NCBI GenBank assembly: GCA_015657535.1
Contig: JADHZB010001258.1
Coordinates: 4,126-68,125, forward strand
Direction: 5' to 3'
Length of the DNA stretch: 64,000 nt
Origin: Nephromyces sp. MM_2019
Lineage: Eukaryota; Apicomplexa; Aconoidasida; Nephromycida
Part shown: positions 25,202 to 38,900 of the stretch, one piece after another
Layout: each line of letters begins with the position of its first letter
How positions within the stretch are numbered: the stretch's first letter is position 1
Translations under genes and position numbers: made by a program
Notes under the pieces: model-generated
What the model was told of the DNA's origin: nothing
What the model saw: the letters and a program-made list of their open reading frames with translations, nothing else
The model's database searches: none

Positions 25202-28200
25202 CTATACACTCTAGATATGACAAACTTCAGTACCGTGCGAAAGCTCGGACGATTTAGGCCTAGATTTGGTAATGCATATACTCGCAGCAAAGGTCTATTA
25301 TTAGCATATTGAGATAAAATAGAATTACAATAGTGAACCGCAGTTTTGCCATTCGTTCATTCCTTTCAGGAAGAATTTTTATTCATATTACTAAAGAAGG
25401 AAATTCATTTTTACCCCTAAGGGGTAAATTTGTTAGTATCCCGTGCCGAAGAAAAGTTTGAAGTAGTCAAGCAGGAAAATGCGTTGACTGAAGTTACCTA
25501 CCGTAGGCGAATGTCCATGTCATGTAGTAAGAAGTATCTCACGTCCACATATAAAATAAAAACTAATTTCTCCTAGCATTTTCAGAAAATTGCAATAAGA
25601 CGAAGCACATACAGCGCAGGCTTGTGTCTATGCAGGATTCTGTAACTAAGCTTCAAAAGCCTGCGCAGCGTAGAAGAATTGGGCACGCTACATCAAGGAG
25701 CTAAGTGAAAAATATCTGAATGCCGTTCGTCACTTGAAATACTTCTTTTAAGGGGCACTTGCTTTTGCTACTATACCGCTACGTGCTGGTGTAAACGCGA
25801 TTACGATGATCTGCGTGCCTGTGCGTGTGCTGATCCACCGCACAAGAAGGCAGAATTTTAAAATAAACTTATCAGATGAGCTTGCCAATACATGTGATAG
25901 CACACCGTTGGAGATAGCCGTTGAATACCAAGTTTTCTAATTCTCCCATAAAAATAGGGTGGTTTCTTGACGCCTTCATACTGTACGCCAAATTTAATTC
26001 TGTCGTGTAATGACAAGCCAAGGCAACTTCGCCGTACGGAGGTACTCGACACGCCATCACAGCATATCTGCGTTACTCTGCACTCTCTTTCCAAGCAGCT
26101 TCAGTCACTATAATGCGCTATGAAGATGGCAGCGATGCTTCAGTGTTTCCCCAGCTCTGATTTACCAATTTTGGCTTGATACGAGGCAGAAGGCGTGAGG
26201 AAAATGTATGGTCAGTATTTGTGGTACACGCAAAGTTTCCACCACCACGCGACATACTCTACGGCGCCTATTTCTTACCTGAATCAAGTTTGTGTAAAGC
26301 CCTTTCTCCGTAAGCTGGGCATTAACTGGTGCTTAAGCAGCTGGTTCAAAAGCGCAAAATTTCTCGAGGCCCTTGTGCCTTCGTGTATGTTTTATCTATT
26401 CTCGAGCAATGTGCAGCCAAAGGTAATTATACTGGCGATTTCCCTGAAGTGTCTAAGTGGCTCGCACTCAGTCCTGATGAATTACCGTTGCTCGCGTAAT
26501 CTATGCGCTGGCTTTGTAGATATTTGTCGCAAAACCCTATAATCTGCCAAATATCTAAAAAAAATTTTCGCTGCTTCTCGAGGCTGTTGCGTTCTGAAGT
26601 TTATAACCAATAGCTGTTCTGGAAGTATTGCAGTGATTTCTAAGTTTCCCATGTCTCGCAAGTACTTCAAAACCCAACTTAATAACCTTGCTTTGTTATT
26701 TCGTTCCTGACTTACGTTTGCAGTACCAGAAAACTCCCTCTTTCCCTGGCATGAGGACTGAGCACGGATCTCTACGAAATGCATCGAGATTTCAAAAGTT
26801 CTGATTCCAAGTAATAAATAGCAGGGTGTTGCTCAATTGTTTCTAAATTGATATATTTGCAATCGAAGCGTTGTGTTAAAATCGTCCAGTAGTACTCAAT
26901 TATGCTTTATGAAGCCTTTAATCGTAAGCGGACCTTTTTTGAAAATTTCCGCATCACCTTAGGACTGCCTGTCGATATAATTCCAGAAAAGTATGCAGCT
27001 ATCGGCTCGGTGGCTCTCTTCCTTCTTCTGCTGCTAGTGCTACCCGAGGCTGCGCAGCAGATAGAACCGATTGTTTAAGTATGTTCTTTTTGATAGCTGT
27101 AGCATGGGGAAGCATCTTGTCACTGGTCATGCATTTTTCATTGCATGTGGTTTATCTTCATTCATGCTTGAAAGGAGTGCACATTTATTGTTGACGTCCA
27201 TCGCTTTCAGACTTACCTTGTATGTAGTGCGCATGAGCTTATTACCGGCATTGCGTTTGAGTGTGCTGGCGTACCAACAACGGGCTTTTACCTGCCCTGT
27301 GTATCATCATGTGGAAAGAGTTTATTCTATGCATCTCTTGCTATGCTACACACGGTATTTTTCTACCGCATATCATTCTAGTAGTCACTGTTCTTTGTAT
27401 TGTGGGAATATATATGTAGTTACAGGTGCTTGGAATTTTTATGAGTGATTTTAGTGGTTGAGATGCATTGTTTCCGGCAATGATGATGGCCGCTTAAGGC
27501 ATTTATACAGCGACGTAGTCCAAACGATGCCCGTTTTGAAATTTTGTGATAAGTGTGCTTTTAGCGGTTCATAAAATTTGGATATTTTTACAGTGAAGGG
27601 AAACGATTCGGTTGCCATTTGTGTTCTTTTAGAGTGATACCCTTGAAAAGAGCCTTGTGCGAAATTTTACACAAAATATAATCGTCTATTTTTTTATATA
27701 AACTTGTTTAGATAAAGAAGTCTTTGCGTTATTATCTTGTCTTTATGAGTCAATGCAACATTTTTGCTGTTGTAAGTGGGCCAAAATTTCGTAGTATTAC
27801 CTTGAATTTTACCTTGAATTTTGCAGCAGTTCCTTCTTAAATGCCCTGGCAATAAGTACTTTGTAAAGATAATGAATACTCGAATCCCATGTTCTGTTGA
27901 CTCCCTGCACTTTCCCTGAAGTACACCTTTTTTCTGCTATAAATGGGATGTGGTCTTTTTGCCTGAGTTTTAAAAGCTTACGTTGTTGCTTTTAAAATTG
28001 GTATCGAGCGTTCCTTGATGGAATATATTTACGAGGTTAAAGACTCCTAAGAAGGACAAACAACATGTGTTCTTGTTTGCTTTGCTTTGCCAACATTTTG
28101 TGCAAGAAGGGAGCAGCACACTCACACCTCCCATAAGCTAAGGTCACAAATTGCTTCAAGCAGCTTGGATCCAATTGTAGCAAGTTGTTTTGGATTTGAA

Positions 28201-28548
28201 CTGATCATGAACACTAACTAGGAAGAGGTTTTTATACACGTGCTCAATATTCTTTATTTAATAATACAGCTTTCTTCATGTACTATACTTTGCGGATTGG
28301 TAATCGTGGTGTCGAGGTCATGATTTTTTTTGTCTAATGTATTGTAACATAACCTTGAAGTTAATATGAAATTCTTCAGAATGCGATTCATCTCTTCCAA
28401 TTTCACTTACACTGCTACGCTTTGGTTATATTTTCTGCTGAATGCTTAGTATTTGTTTTACTCAATTTGTGAAACTCTAGGTTATATATTTTTTAATAAA
28501 GCTTAAGTCTTTGATTTTCACTATTTACGGTACTGGGTAGCTGCTATG
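25202..28548. other. spacer between the unidentified minus exons and the ELM2/SANT gene
   Basis: Frames at 25858-26094, 25872-26060 and 26482-26784 (minus) and 26195-26542 and 27071-27448 (plus) lack recognisable domains. The 26482-26784 frame is helical (LLSWVLKYLRDMGNLE) but is interrupted by a strong GTAAGT donor motif. From about 26.9 kb the plus strand turns T-rich ahead of the next gene, consistent with a leader or promoter region. Confidence 0.35.
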
Positions 28549-28697
28549 GAAGTGGCATGGCCAGCCAAAGCTAAGAAAGTCAATCGATTAGCACAATTTA
28601 ATGTTTATGAATCAAATAAAAACTTACTGATGGTTTTCAGATACTATGTAGAGAGTGAAGATAAGGGTGCCGCTGGAAGCCTTGAAGAAGACTTAAG

Positions 28698-31652
28698 ATG
28701 CATAAAGGTAGGGACAATATAAATATACGAGGAAATAATCGAAAATCCATGCCACGTTCCGATTATTCCTATGGTCCCGGTAAAAGGGACAAAATATTGA
28801 CTAACCCAGGATGGCAGAAAAAGGTACCTGGCCCAGGAATTAGAACAGGAAGATGCCAAAACGGTTCGCAACAGCTACCTTTGGGAAGTAGGGGGAAGGG
28901 AGAGTCAGCTTGTTTTTTTAATCAGCGAGATAAGCTCAGCATAAAGCACCCAGGCACAGAAGAATCGAATGGAGAACTTTTGGATCATGGAGGAGTTGCT
29001 CAGAGTTTCTTAAAGAAGCTTGAAAATTCTTTTCAGATAACAGAAAATAATCCGGCTCATTCATTTTCTAGAAGGAATATCACATACTGCTCGGATACGG
29101 AGTTTCAGACTTTTGATTGCTTGGAAACAGGTGAAGTAAGAACTTCCAAGCTCATTGAAGTTAATGATGAATTTGATATTGAAATTGAGGGCCTTTATGG
29201 CTTGCAAGAGGAGGAAACTAATTTAGCATTTGGGATTAGTCCACCTTCAACGCTTGATCAGAAGAAAGGACATAGCTTACCTGTGTTGCCGCACAAAGCC
29301 GGGGAGCTCCACGGTAATGTAAATCCGATTTTAGAGACCGAAAATCATTATGGCAACGGAGTGTTTGCTAAGGCGGGAAAAAAATCGCAAAAAATAAAAT
29401 CAGAGAATGTTTCAAATTTTAGTGATAATGTAGAGAATGGCGACTCGAGCGAAAGTTATCCCTACGCAACCTCTGAGAAGAAAATTGCCTTACCTATTCA
29501 GCAACCACACAAACGAAGGCCTTCAAGTGATCTAAGTGCTGGAATTTCTACTGCGGCCGTTGTCTTGCAAGCCTCCAAGATTTTGAAGCCTCATGTTAAG
29601 AAAATAAGATGCGCAGAACATCAGCCAGAAGAAGCGAAAGACTCAAACATAGCTACTGATGTTATGAATAATGTCACACAAGAGGAAATAGCATTGGAAG
29701 ATACAGAACACGTACCCGAAGGGCAATTTAAAGTTGAAGAAAATGTGGATTTCGCTTCGAAAAGTGCCCAATTCCAAGCTCCAACTACGGGAAAAGTCGG
29801 TTTGCTGCTGCTCAACGACCCCCTTATATACCAAAGTAATGACACATCTGCCGTCATAGCCAAGCAGAACAATCTGAATCAGCGTTTTTCGGCCCGTCTA
29901 AGAAAAATGCAGGCGCAGCCGAAAACTCTAGCACTTAGCTCTAAAGTTTCTAGTTTAGTGAAATTGGATGCGCCTTTTCAACGGCCTTCCCCAAAAACTT
30001 CGTCTTCTTCGTTAACTGTTGAGTCTCCGATTCGTCTTAAGAGCTCATTTAGCGGTGATAAAATCAGTACCCCTGGTAATCAATTAAATTCTTTATGCGG
30101 TAATCGTCACCAGCATGCGTCGTGGTGTATAAAAATATCTTTGGAAGCGTTTAATGACGTTGTTATTCGAGAGCGATACGAAAGAATGAGAAGGAAAATG
30201 AGAAAGCTCGAGAATTATTTAGAAATTTGTGAAGACATGTATTTTGGGAAATTGTTAAATGTTCGGAACGATAATGATTATAGTTTAAGTACAGGCTTTC
30301 ATTCCATGAGTAGGGGCGTAGGTATGCATGGTTCTCGCCAGCTCGCTAATGGCGATTTAGCATCATGGAGCCTGCCTTCTCATACAACATCTGATGCTAT
30401 GCCTAGCCCAAAAAATATTACTATAGATAGACTGAACTGTAACGACCCTCTACCTGTTAACCAAGGATTGTATGCCTGGGACCCCACTTTTGTATTGTTT
30501 CGAAATCTTGTCATGCTATGCAATGAATCTTTGAACTTAGATGAAACTTTTGAAGCAGTTAAAAGACACAACGAATGTTTTCAACAGCTAGCTCAAATAG
30601 AGCCTGCCGAGAGTTCGTGTGTTAATCCTGATGCGTATCACTTTTTGACACGGGATTTTACGGTGTCGGCGTTGGAGAATACTAATCGTTTCGGAAGGAC
30701 TCACAGTTTTGGTATGGATCGACATGCTAGCTCCGAGGATAGCTTCGATCTTTCATCTCCAAGGAAAAGTGCAGGTCAGGTTACTGTACCAGTAAATAAT
30801 AGATTCAAGAGTTTTAATTGTGTTCCATAATCTGCTACATATTCAAACAAAACTGTTCATGATTCTGCAGGTGGCCTTGCGAGTAGTGCCGATTCTTGTG
30901 AAGAATCCTTAGATGATAGCGGCAATATTTACAGGAATTCAGGAAAAAGTAATCCTAGCCCTTCCGCTGTAGTTGCACCAGTTAAAGTTCCGCAGAGTAA
31001 TTCTGGTAATGGAAAAAATGAGGAGTCATCGCTTAAGCTTACAAAGTTGTTTGCTAATATGCAGCACAGTCGTGACGCTCAGCTAAATAGCGCGTCAGCT
31101 GTACACTCAAGTTCCGGGAAAAAACCATCCTCTAAATTTGCTACTGGCGATGTGAAAAGTACGCATTCGACGACGCCGGGTGATAGCTCGGTAATTAATC
31201 AGAGATCGCAGTCTCATGGCTATAAACCTAGCGAAAACTTTTCGGAAAACTTGACCTCCACGCTTTCTTCTTCGAGTGCTTCCAAGGCTTTTTCGATGGC
31301 AGAGGATAGCAGTTCCCTTAATGAAGAAAAATTGAGGATTGCTTCTAATGCTTCGGCCTCATTTAAGAGGAAATCGCCGAATGTATATCCGCGTTTATCC
31401 CCTTTAGAAGTCTTGATATCCCCTCTTTTAAAGCCGGAGACGATTGATACGTGGGCACCAAAGGAAGTTTGCATTTTTGAGGCAGCAGTATGTAAATACG
31501 GAAAGGACTTCAATGCTATTCACAAGTTAATTCGCACAAAGAGTGTCAAGGAAACTATTGAGTTTTATTATCTCTGGAAAAAAAGCAGCCGTTATGCCGC
31601 CTGGAAGGAGTATAGAAGCCTTTCTGATACTATCTACGGGTGTGGACTTTAG
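28698..31652 (+). CDS. ELM2/SANT-domain chromatin corepressor-like protein, two exons, about 952 aa
   Basis: Predicted nuclear protein of the MIER/MTA/RCOR type, in which ELM2 recruits histone deacetylase and SANT contacts histone tails or DNA. Exon 1 is 28698-30774 and exon 2 is 30871-31652. The 96-nt intron (GTCAGG...CTGCAG) joins in phase and removes an in-frame TAA at 30828. The SANT domain (about residues 887-940) is clear: WAPKEVCIFEAAVCKYGKDF followed by FYYLWKKSSRYAAWKEY. Residues about 590-637 (YAWDP...FEAVKRHNECFQQLAQ) look like the second half of an ELM2 domain, and a charged helix (about 490-525) precedes it. The rest is Ser/Asn-rich and disordered. The N-terminus is uncertain because an overlapping upstream frame (28549-28724) also looks coding. 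An AATAAA at 31740 could be the poly(A) signal. Confidence 0.85.
30775..30870 (+). other. 96-nt intron of the ELM2/SANT gene carrying an in-frame stop
   Basis: Donor CAG/GTCAGG and acceptor TTCTGCAG/GTGG are inferred from phase. The length is divisible by three, so retention would keep frame but add 26 codons and then stop at TAA 30828, removing the SANT domain. Other nearby GT donors (30780, 30786, 30792) break the frame. Confidence 0.7.
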
Positions 31653-34600
31653 ATATACGTAGTGCTTATTTAAGAAAACATGTAGTTAGTGAGACGCATA
31701 ATGGTAGATTGCTACTTTCTTTTTGATAAGTTTTCCAAGAATAAAGGCTGTCATTAGATTTTTGTCATAAATCAACTATATAAAGTTATCTGCTATCGCT
31801 TTGGATAACGTGGTGGCTAACTGGTGTATCCACTTCCGGCTAGTGTATATCCCATAAAAATCCTGTTGTTTCGGAGACTGCACATTTAGACACTGATCAG
31901 TGCTTCGATGTCGCTCGAAAACATTCCCATTCGCGCTCCTCCGGGATAATTTTTTTATCCCAGGCTGTCGTGTGTTAAATGAGCGTGGTTTTATTTGGTT
32001 CCCAGATGGGTCCCTATTCACAACTTCCGGAAACCGCTCTGGCGGCTTATTGTTGCGTTTTATCAATCCTTTAAAACGGGGATAGTCCATGGAAAATTTA
32101 AAAGTGCTCTTCTTCGACTTTTCGAGGCTACGAAATATAGCTTTCACGTGCCTGCATTACTGTGGAAGAATAAGGTCTGGTTCTGTTGCGTACCAAAACT
32201 TGGTTGGTGTAGCAACCACAGCCAATTTTTGCCTTTCATTGTCAGTTTTGCCATAATTAACTCCATACATGGGCTAAACCATAATTAACTCCATACATGG
32301 GCCAAATAAAAGCTTATAAACTCACAAAAATGCACTGCTTACGGTACCGAGGTGATATTTAGCACTAAGACGCTGGAATTCCCGGGAATAAGTTAGTAGC
32401 TGTCGTCAGGAAAGCATTGTCAAAGTCAGTCATATAGGCATTTGGCAGTGCAAAGCAGCTAATGGGCGGTAATTTAGCCCGTAGAAGGCACTGAAGGACC
32501 TTTATTTTTTGTAGGATTCTGTGGCAGCTCTGCAGAGGCATCACTAGAATCAAACTGTCAGAAGGTGTTACTAGCTTTGCTTAGGGATTTTAAGGAGTGT
32601 AATCAGTTACTGGAAATTGTAAATTTTGTCTCGAAAAAAATGCACCTGGATTAAGTAAGCCACTGTTAGCCTGCATTCCATTCAAGGTGAGATCGAAATG
32701 GTAAAGTGGCCGAATAGGTTTATCAGCGAATTTACGCAGTTTTGAGCATACCAGAGTCAGCTGAGTGCCACGTGTAATGTCCGATTTTCGTTATTTTTTT
32801 TAAGAATGCTGAACGCAAAAACTAAATCAGATGCCGTGCTACTTGGATAAGGTTCAGAATGAGTTTCAGGTACCCTGAGACTCCATTTCTCTTATGCTAA
32901 CAGGAAGCTGGCTAAGATGAAAATGGCAACTTGCGTAGCAAATTTACGATGGAAAATAGTTCAGGCTTTTTTTCTTCACTTCCAATAAATTCCAAACATA
33001 AGTACAACTCATGAAATTCCATCTATAAAATCCTCAATAGAGCTCCAAAATTTCTGAAACAATCAGAATTAGGCGCCCACACGGAATCTCTCAGAGAATT
33101 CGAAACCCACAGGAGCGAAGCTTTAAAGTAAGCGCAAATTATTGTTACGCACGAAATAATCTCGTTAATGTCACATCATCAGCCAAGTTATAGTCATCGC
33201 AACATTTTCTGCAGCGGCGCGCGTAATTAATTGAGCGCAGCAACAGACTTCACTAGCTCTCTCAGTTGATAAAGGAAAATCAGAAAATCAAAAAGGCTGC
33301 CCGAACGCAAACAAACGTAAGGGAAATAGGTCCAAGAAGGACATGATCCTGCAGCCTCAAACAAAGTGCGCCGTGAAGCGCTAGACTATCAATTCTATAG
33401 TACATAGAAGCGCGTGCGTATTGACTCACTCAAGTCATCAGCATATATAACTAGTGCACAAATTGCGGTGGGAGGGCATGAAACGGAGCTGTCTGGTAAA
33501 TAATTTTTTGCCGCTATTTCTTTAAGGATTTGAAAGACTCCAGGACTCGTCAGGTATGCACACAACGTAAATGAACCCAGCCAGCTGATTAGCACGGAAA
33601 TCCCAAAGTAAAAAAAAAAAGCAAGCGAAATGGAGGACGCGACGGTTAATGATTCAATTTCAGGTAGTATTTACATGTAATTGCCCTTTTTTGCGAATAT
33701 AATGAAAAAGAAGCAAAGGCATGCTGTCAAGCGGCGCACATTAGGGTCAGCAATATGAAATCTATATACTGCATCAACTATTGGTACATTCACGGTGATG
33801 AAGCCTGGGACCAAAAGCAAGCTGTAAAATGACTTTTAAGCAAAGCACCTTAAGATGGATGAAACCATTGAATTCACTCTAGGGAAAAATCAATTGAACT
33901 TCTTAAGGAGATATATATTCTACTAAAGAAGACAATGGATGCGGTACTACGCGCATGAGAGTATATAAGAGATAGCTATAGCTACCTTAAATGAATATCC
34001 TCTGCAGCCAAATATTTCTACATCGAAGTTATGACTGAATATTCTCTAGGCAAGTATTAAAATCGAGAACATGCGAAGAAAAGCGCCCACCACAATACTC
34101 CTCATCGCAGTTCAAACATATTGATGTATGCAATAGTTGAGCTTTCACTCTGTAGATGAGCTTTTTAGATTGGTGTCGCATGGCTCTTATTGAGCGAGTA
34201 AATTAATGTTGACCAAGGGTTTTTTTTCTTGATTACCTTATAAAGAGCTTCTATTATTTTCAAGTCAAGAAGCGAAATTTTTTCCCTACAGACAATAAGT
34301 AGTATCTAAAATAAAGCCATTAACATATTAAACTCCTGCTTTTGGAGGTTTTAGGCAAAATATAAGTTGAAAACCCTCATGTAGTGGTGGTGTGAAACAT
34401 GAGGTTCCAGACAATTCTCCGAGTCTTTAGTTAAAAAAACTACAGAATTATGGATATTTTTAGATTTAGTAAGCGAAACTTGCCATTTCTTTGTAAAATG
34501 TTCGTTCCTTATAGAAGAGTCGGACAAATGAAGTTAAAGAAGATTCCAGCATCCTTAAGTTTCATGGGCCTATATGCAATCACTCTAAACGATCTGAGTA

Positions 34601-35939
34601 GAGTCTACAAACGCTTTGATTGATACCAAATTGTCCTATATAGAATTTTCAAAGCAAAAAACCTGAAAATGCTCAACATTAGCAAGTTTAAGCTGCAGGT
34701 TAGACGGCAGGTCATCCCATCAACGTAGAGAGTCTCCTTCTCAGATCAACAATCACCAAATAAGAGGGAAAATCAAAACTCCAAATATTCGGCTGGGAAA
34801 TAAAGATAAAGTGCATAGCCGGGAAAGCTCCTGCTTGTAATGCATACTAAGTGGACCTAGTACAATTCTCTCAGCCAGTGAATTTCATGAAAAACGAGGG
34901 AGTAAATATCTCAAAGCAACGACAGCCTATTTTGCTTTCTCAAATAGTTCCTTCGCATTATATCCTTTTTCCAGAATGTCATAACCACGTTCAAATTCGC
35001 CTAATATAGTAGCAAGCTTCTTACAGCAGACACTAAATATTACGTCTCGAAAAGGGTCCATACCTTTTAATGAAAAAGTATGACAAAGCCCTGAAAAAAA
35101 CACCTTAAAGTGATTAGAGTCAGGGTGGGGGGAGGGTTGGAGGGAGATTATTATTCGTGGAGGTTCGCCTTGTGACAGACATATTTGGGGGAAAAAGTGT
35201 GGCTAAAAAAATACTAGCACAAAAGCATCAATATAAACAGATTGGCTAAACAACAAAACATGTTGAAGAAAGAGCGAAAATTTTTCCAACGGAGGAAGTA
35301 TATGCCTTTAAAGAATAAAAAAACACGAAATAATACGCTAAAAAACATCAAAGCTTAACTGTGAAACTAGTAGGAAAAAATAATAAAGTGCCTTGATACT
35401 GCAAAAAATAAAGCATGATTTTTCGTGTGTCATTATCCTTATAATTTTAAAAATAAAATTGATATATTGGATTGGTTCGGATATATGCAAATTTTTAAAA
35501 AGAGCTACGTAATAACCTTTATTTATGTTCAATAAAAAATATTGCAGCTGGATAAAATATGGCCTTAAGGTGAACTCTGGGAAATTTTTGAACGTCACAA
35601 AATCTTCATGCTTACATGCTGATAGCACCACGGCGATTAGAAAAGAAATAAAACAAATTCCAGACATGAACCATCAGACTGCAATTCATGAGAATGAAAG
35701 CAGAGAAAATAGACAAACAACTCAAAATAAAATACAAAAAAAACCAAAGAACCTCTGAAATGTCAATACTAGGAAAAAATAAAAAATTTCCTCCATGCGC
35801 TAGCGATCGCCCAAATCTATTACAAAAACAAGGGCAGAAAGAAAAAACTTGAAGATTAAGGAGTACCTTACAAGGGTAAGAATAGCTTAAGATTATCAGC
35901 CTCAAAATGCATGCAAGATAACCTAAGATGCATATGTAA
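31653..35939. other. spacer between two convergent genes
   Basis: From about 32.8 kb the plus strand is A-rich, as in the minus-strand gene beyond, so trailer or unseen 3' exons of that gene may lie here. Frames at 33395-33595, 35338-35667 and 35612-35947 (minus) and 35525-35758 (plus) overlap and lack recognisable motifs. A pyrimidine-rich TGTTTCAG acceptor precedes a short minus frame ending in TGA near 33.02 kb, but I cannot join it to anything. Confidence 0.4.
32251..32306. repeat. 28-bp tandem duplication
   Basis: CCATAATTAACTCCATACAT plus eight bases occurs at 32251 and again directly at 32279, with one base difference. It lies in non-coding sequence. Confidence 0.95.
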
Positions 35940-38900
35940 TCAAGCATTTATATTAACTTCAAAATTCGCACACAAAAAATATATCAAGCGATTGACCCCA
36001 AAAATTAGATATTCATGGGTATCACCTTCTGCGCATTCTCCTTGAGAAGGGTTTCTACGCTTGCGAACGAGCTCTCTTGACTTCAAGCTAACCATGTACT
36101 CTCTAAAATCAAAAGACTTCAAGTAAAACATGAAAAAATTCATAATAATAGTGTCTACGCTTTCAGCACGTAAGATGTGGGCAGAAACAACATTTCGAAG
36201 CTTTTCAGATGGCATCAAAGTATCAGATTGCCTTTTTTTTCTCAGATGACTACTTAATCCAGTAGCTTGTGAAATTGTAGCTCTCCTACAGGCAACATCT
36301 GGATTAAGCTTTATAAGCATATCAAAAGTACACACATCAAAAAACCTTTCCTTTGAAAGAGGATGCCTCCACCCAAAAAAAGAGACGAAATCCTTCTCCA
36401 AAATCTCCACCTAAGCGTAAGAAATCCTCAAACAAGAAGTGCGATGAGAAATGAGTTTTCTCGGCAAAAAAAGGATGCGAACCCCTCCAAATAATTCTAA
36501 GCTTAAAGGGTATTTATAAAAATAATAAAAGCCAAAAACATCAGCTTAAACGGTGTTGATAAAAAGGCATTATAAGTCAACCAAACCCTATGCAAAATTC
36601 GAGGCTGTAAACATCTATAGCGTTTATAGAAAAACTGAGATACTACAAAAAAGATGTAAAAAAGTCCAATAAATTTAACATGCCAATATGAACGCAATGG
36701 TCTTTTGCTTCAAACTTGCCTGTACCACAAAACACAGCAAGATATAAAAAATGCACACACATTCTACTTGCATGCAACAAATTGATGAGCGAAAACGCGA
36801 AATCTACCAAAAATAGATGTTTGAAATGGATAAAACAAGATTTCTGAAAATTTTTTCCAAAAGTGAAAAAGGGATATGTCTAAGACGCTGTGGAAGTAGC
36901 AATCTTTGTATGAAATGTATAGGGTAGAATCAGCAAGAAAAATAATGAAACAGAAATTTCCATTAAACTGATTCCTCCATGAAATTAAACCCCTAAAAAG
37001 GATCGAATAAAGAGGTTTAATTTGAAACAGTCAAAAAGGCCATTCAATTCTAATTAAACAATCACTAGTTTTGTCCTTTACAAGACAAAAAAAAACTAAA
37101 AAAAACAGCGAAAAAGGCTATTCAATTCATCAAGCACACAACAAACTTACCTTCTTCCTCTTATTCTCCTTCATCACATTTAAAAAAAGACTTTCAACTA
37201 ATGGGCCTCCTTCTCCAGTCGAATCATATGGGCAGTGTTCCAAGAAAAAAACACACAAAATGAACCATTCGTAAGAACTGAAGAATCCCTCTTTTCTGCC
37301 TAAAATCTTACGGCTAGTAGCCCAATACTTTATCAAATAGATAAAGGAATGAATTTCAGCTCCTAGATAGAAATAGCATTTCACAAATCTGGTAGTTACG
37401 AATCGAATTTTATCATCATCCAAAAGTATATCTAGTTTGTACTCTACTTGACTTGCGTTATCTTCGTGTTCCCAACGACTATTAGAGTTCAAACCTATGG
37501 AGCCATTAAACAGAAAACCCCTGGATTTCAAAAAAGAGCTCATATTACCATTTTCTGGTGGATTCTCTACACTATAGCATTGCCTCCCATTGCTTGACGA
37601 ATCACCATTAAGCTCGCCACTGCTTATTGGTAGCCTGTTTTTCGTAGGCCATTTATCTTTACTTTTAAAGTTTTTTGATTCTGAAGAAAAAAACACACAA
37701 ACACATGTTTCAAGAGTTGAGCTACTCAGGCCACCAAAAATTGGAAAAAAACCAAATAATTAATCAAATTTGAAGGGTAAATTTGAATAATTCCTACCAT
37801 ATCACATTTTCAAAACTATATAATGCCAAATCATCAAATAAATTCAGATATTCACAAAAAAAAGATGCTGATAAATATTCAAAGCGTCGAATCGTTTACT
37901 TGATGGATTCACTCGAATCTGCACCGTGCCAGAAAGCAAAGTGAACTTGCTGGAAAAAATTTGCTCTAAATCATCTGAGAAAGAAAGCTCATCGGAGTTT
38001 AATTGCAAGAGTTTTAGTCTCAGACGTTCCATTTTAGCCCTATCCTGGCACATCTTCACCATTTTTGCTTCTTCAGCTTCCAATATAAAATCTTCTCCCT
38101 GCTTTTCAGGAAAGTCAACGTCAGGTTGTTGCAAATCAAAATTAACAACTGAATCATTGAGATGGTTGGGTAGTAAGCCTATTGCTGCCAATTTCTCAGA
38201 AGATCCAAAGAATTTATTGTCTTCATCATCAAAATTAGGCAGAAAATTCAGTAAATTTTGCTTGGATGAACTACATTTACTCGGCAAACTTTTTTTTTCT
38301 CGTAAATTCAGATCCAAGTCAGACGAAGGCAGCAACAGAAAATTGACAAAACTCCCAAAAGGAAGGCAAACCATATCATCAAATAGCTCATTCACGACCT
38401 TACGAACTACTCGAATTATTGCGAGATAATGACAAACAGTTTTTGCAGCTTCTGTCAATTGTTCGCGATAAGTTTTGCTTAAAACTTCAGCTGCTGGCTT
38501 CAAAGTCGTCGCACTAGGCTGGCGTAGTAGCTTCAGATCTACGTCCCTGTGTATTGAGATATACTTTGAAAAACCTTAAAAAATTGAAATTTTAAAAGAA
38601 AAAAAAATTTTAATGGGGGTAAAGTGATTAACACTTGACTCTTGTCAGAAAGTGCTTTTAAAGGGGAAGTTTAGGAGGAAGATGCTGTGGTTATCGCAAT
38701 GAAACTCGTTGTGATAACTAAGCGGAAATATGGGGGTTAAAAGGCATAAAATTCAAAGTTTAAACTTGTTGCCATAGCTATATGCAATCACGAGGAAAAC
38801 AGCGGATTGAAGTTTTTAAAATTGAAAAATCGATGGGATTTTGAGTTTCATGCAAATATCTTCCTTTTGAGGTAAATAATGGCTCTAGAAAGAAGTTAAA

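Noticed and set aside
30792..30870. Better-looking donor GTAAAT at 30792 for the ELM2/SANT intron
   Set aside because: It gives a 79-nt intron and breaks the frame into the SANT exon; GTCAGG at 30775 keeps it.
36460..36500. Minus-strand GGGGTTCGCATCC followed by a T-run, resembling the 3' end of a tRNA with a terminator
   Set aside because: The stem relies on G-U pairs and there is no acceptor stem between it and the T-run.
37926..38429. 167-codon plus-strand frame
   Set aside because: It is antisense to the catalytic exon of the poly(A) polymerase, whose motifs are unmistakable on minus.
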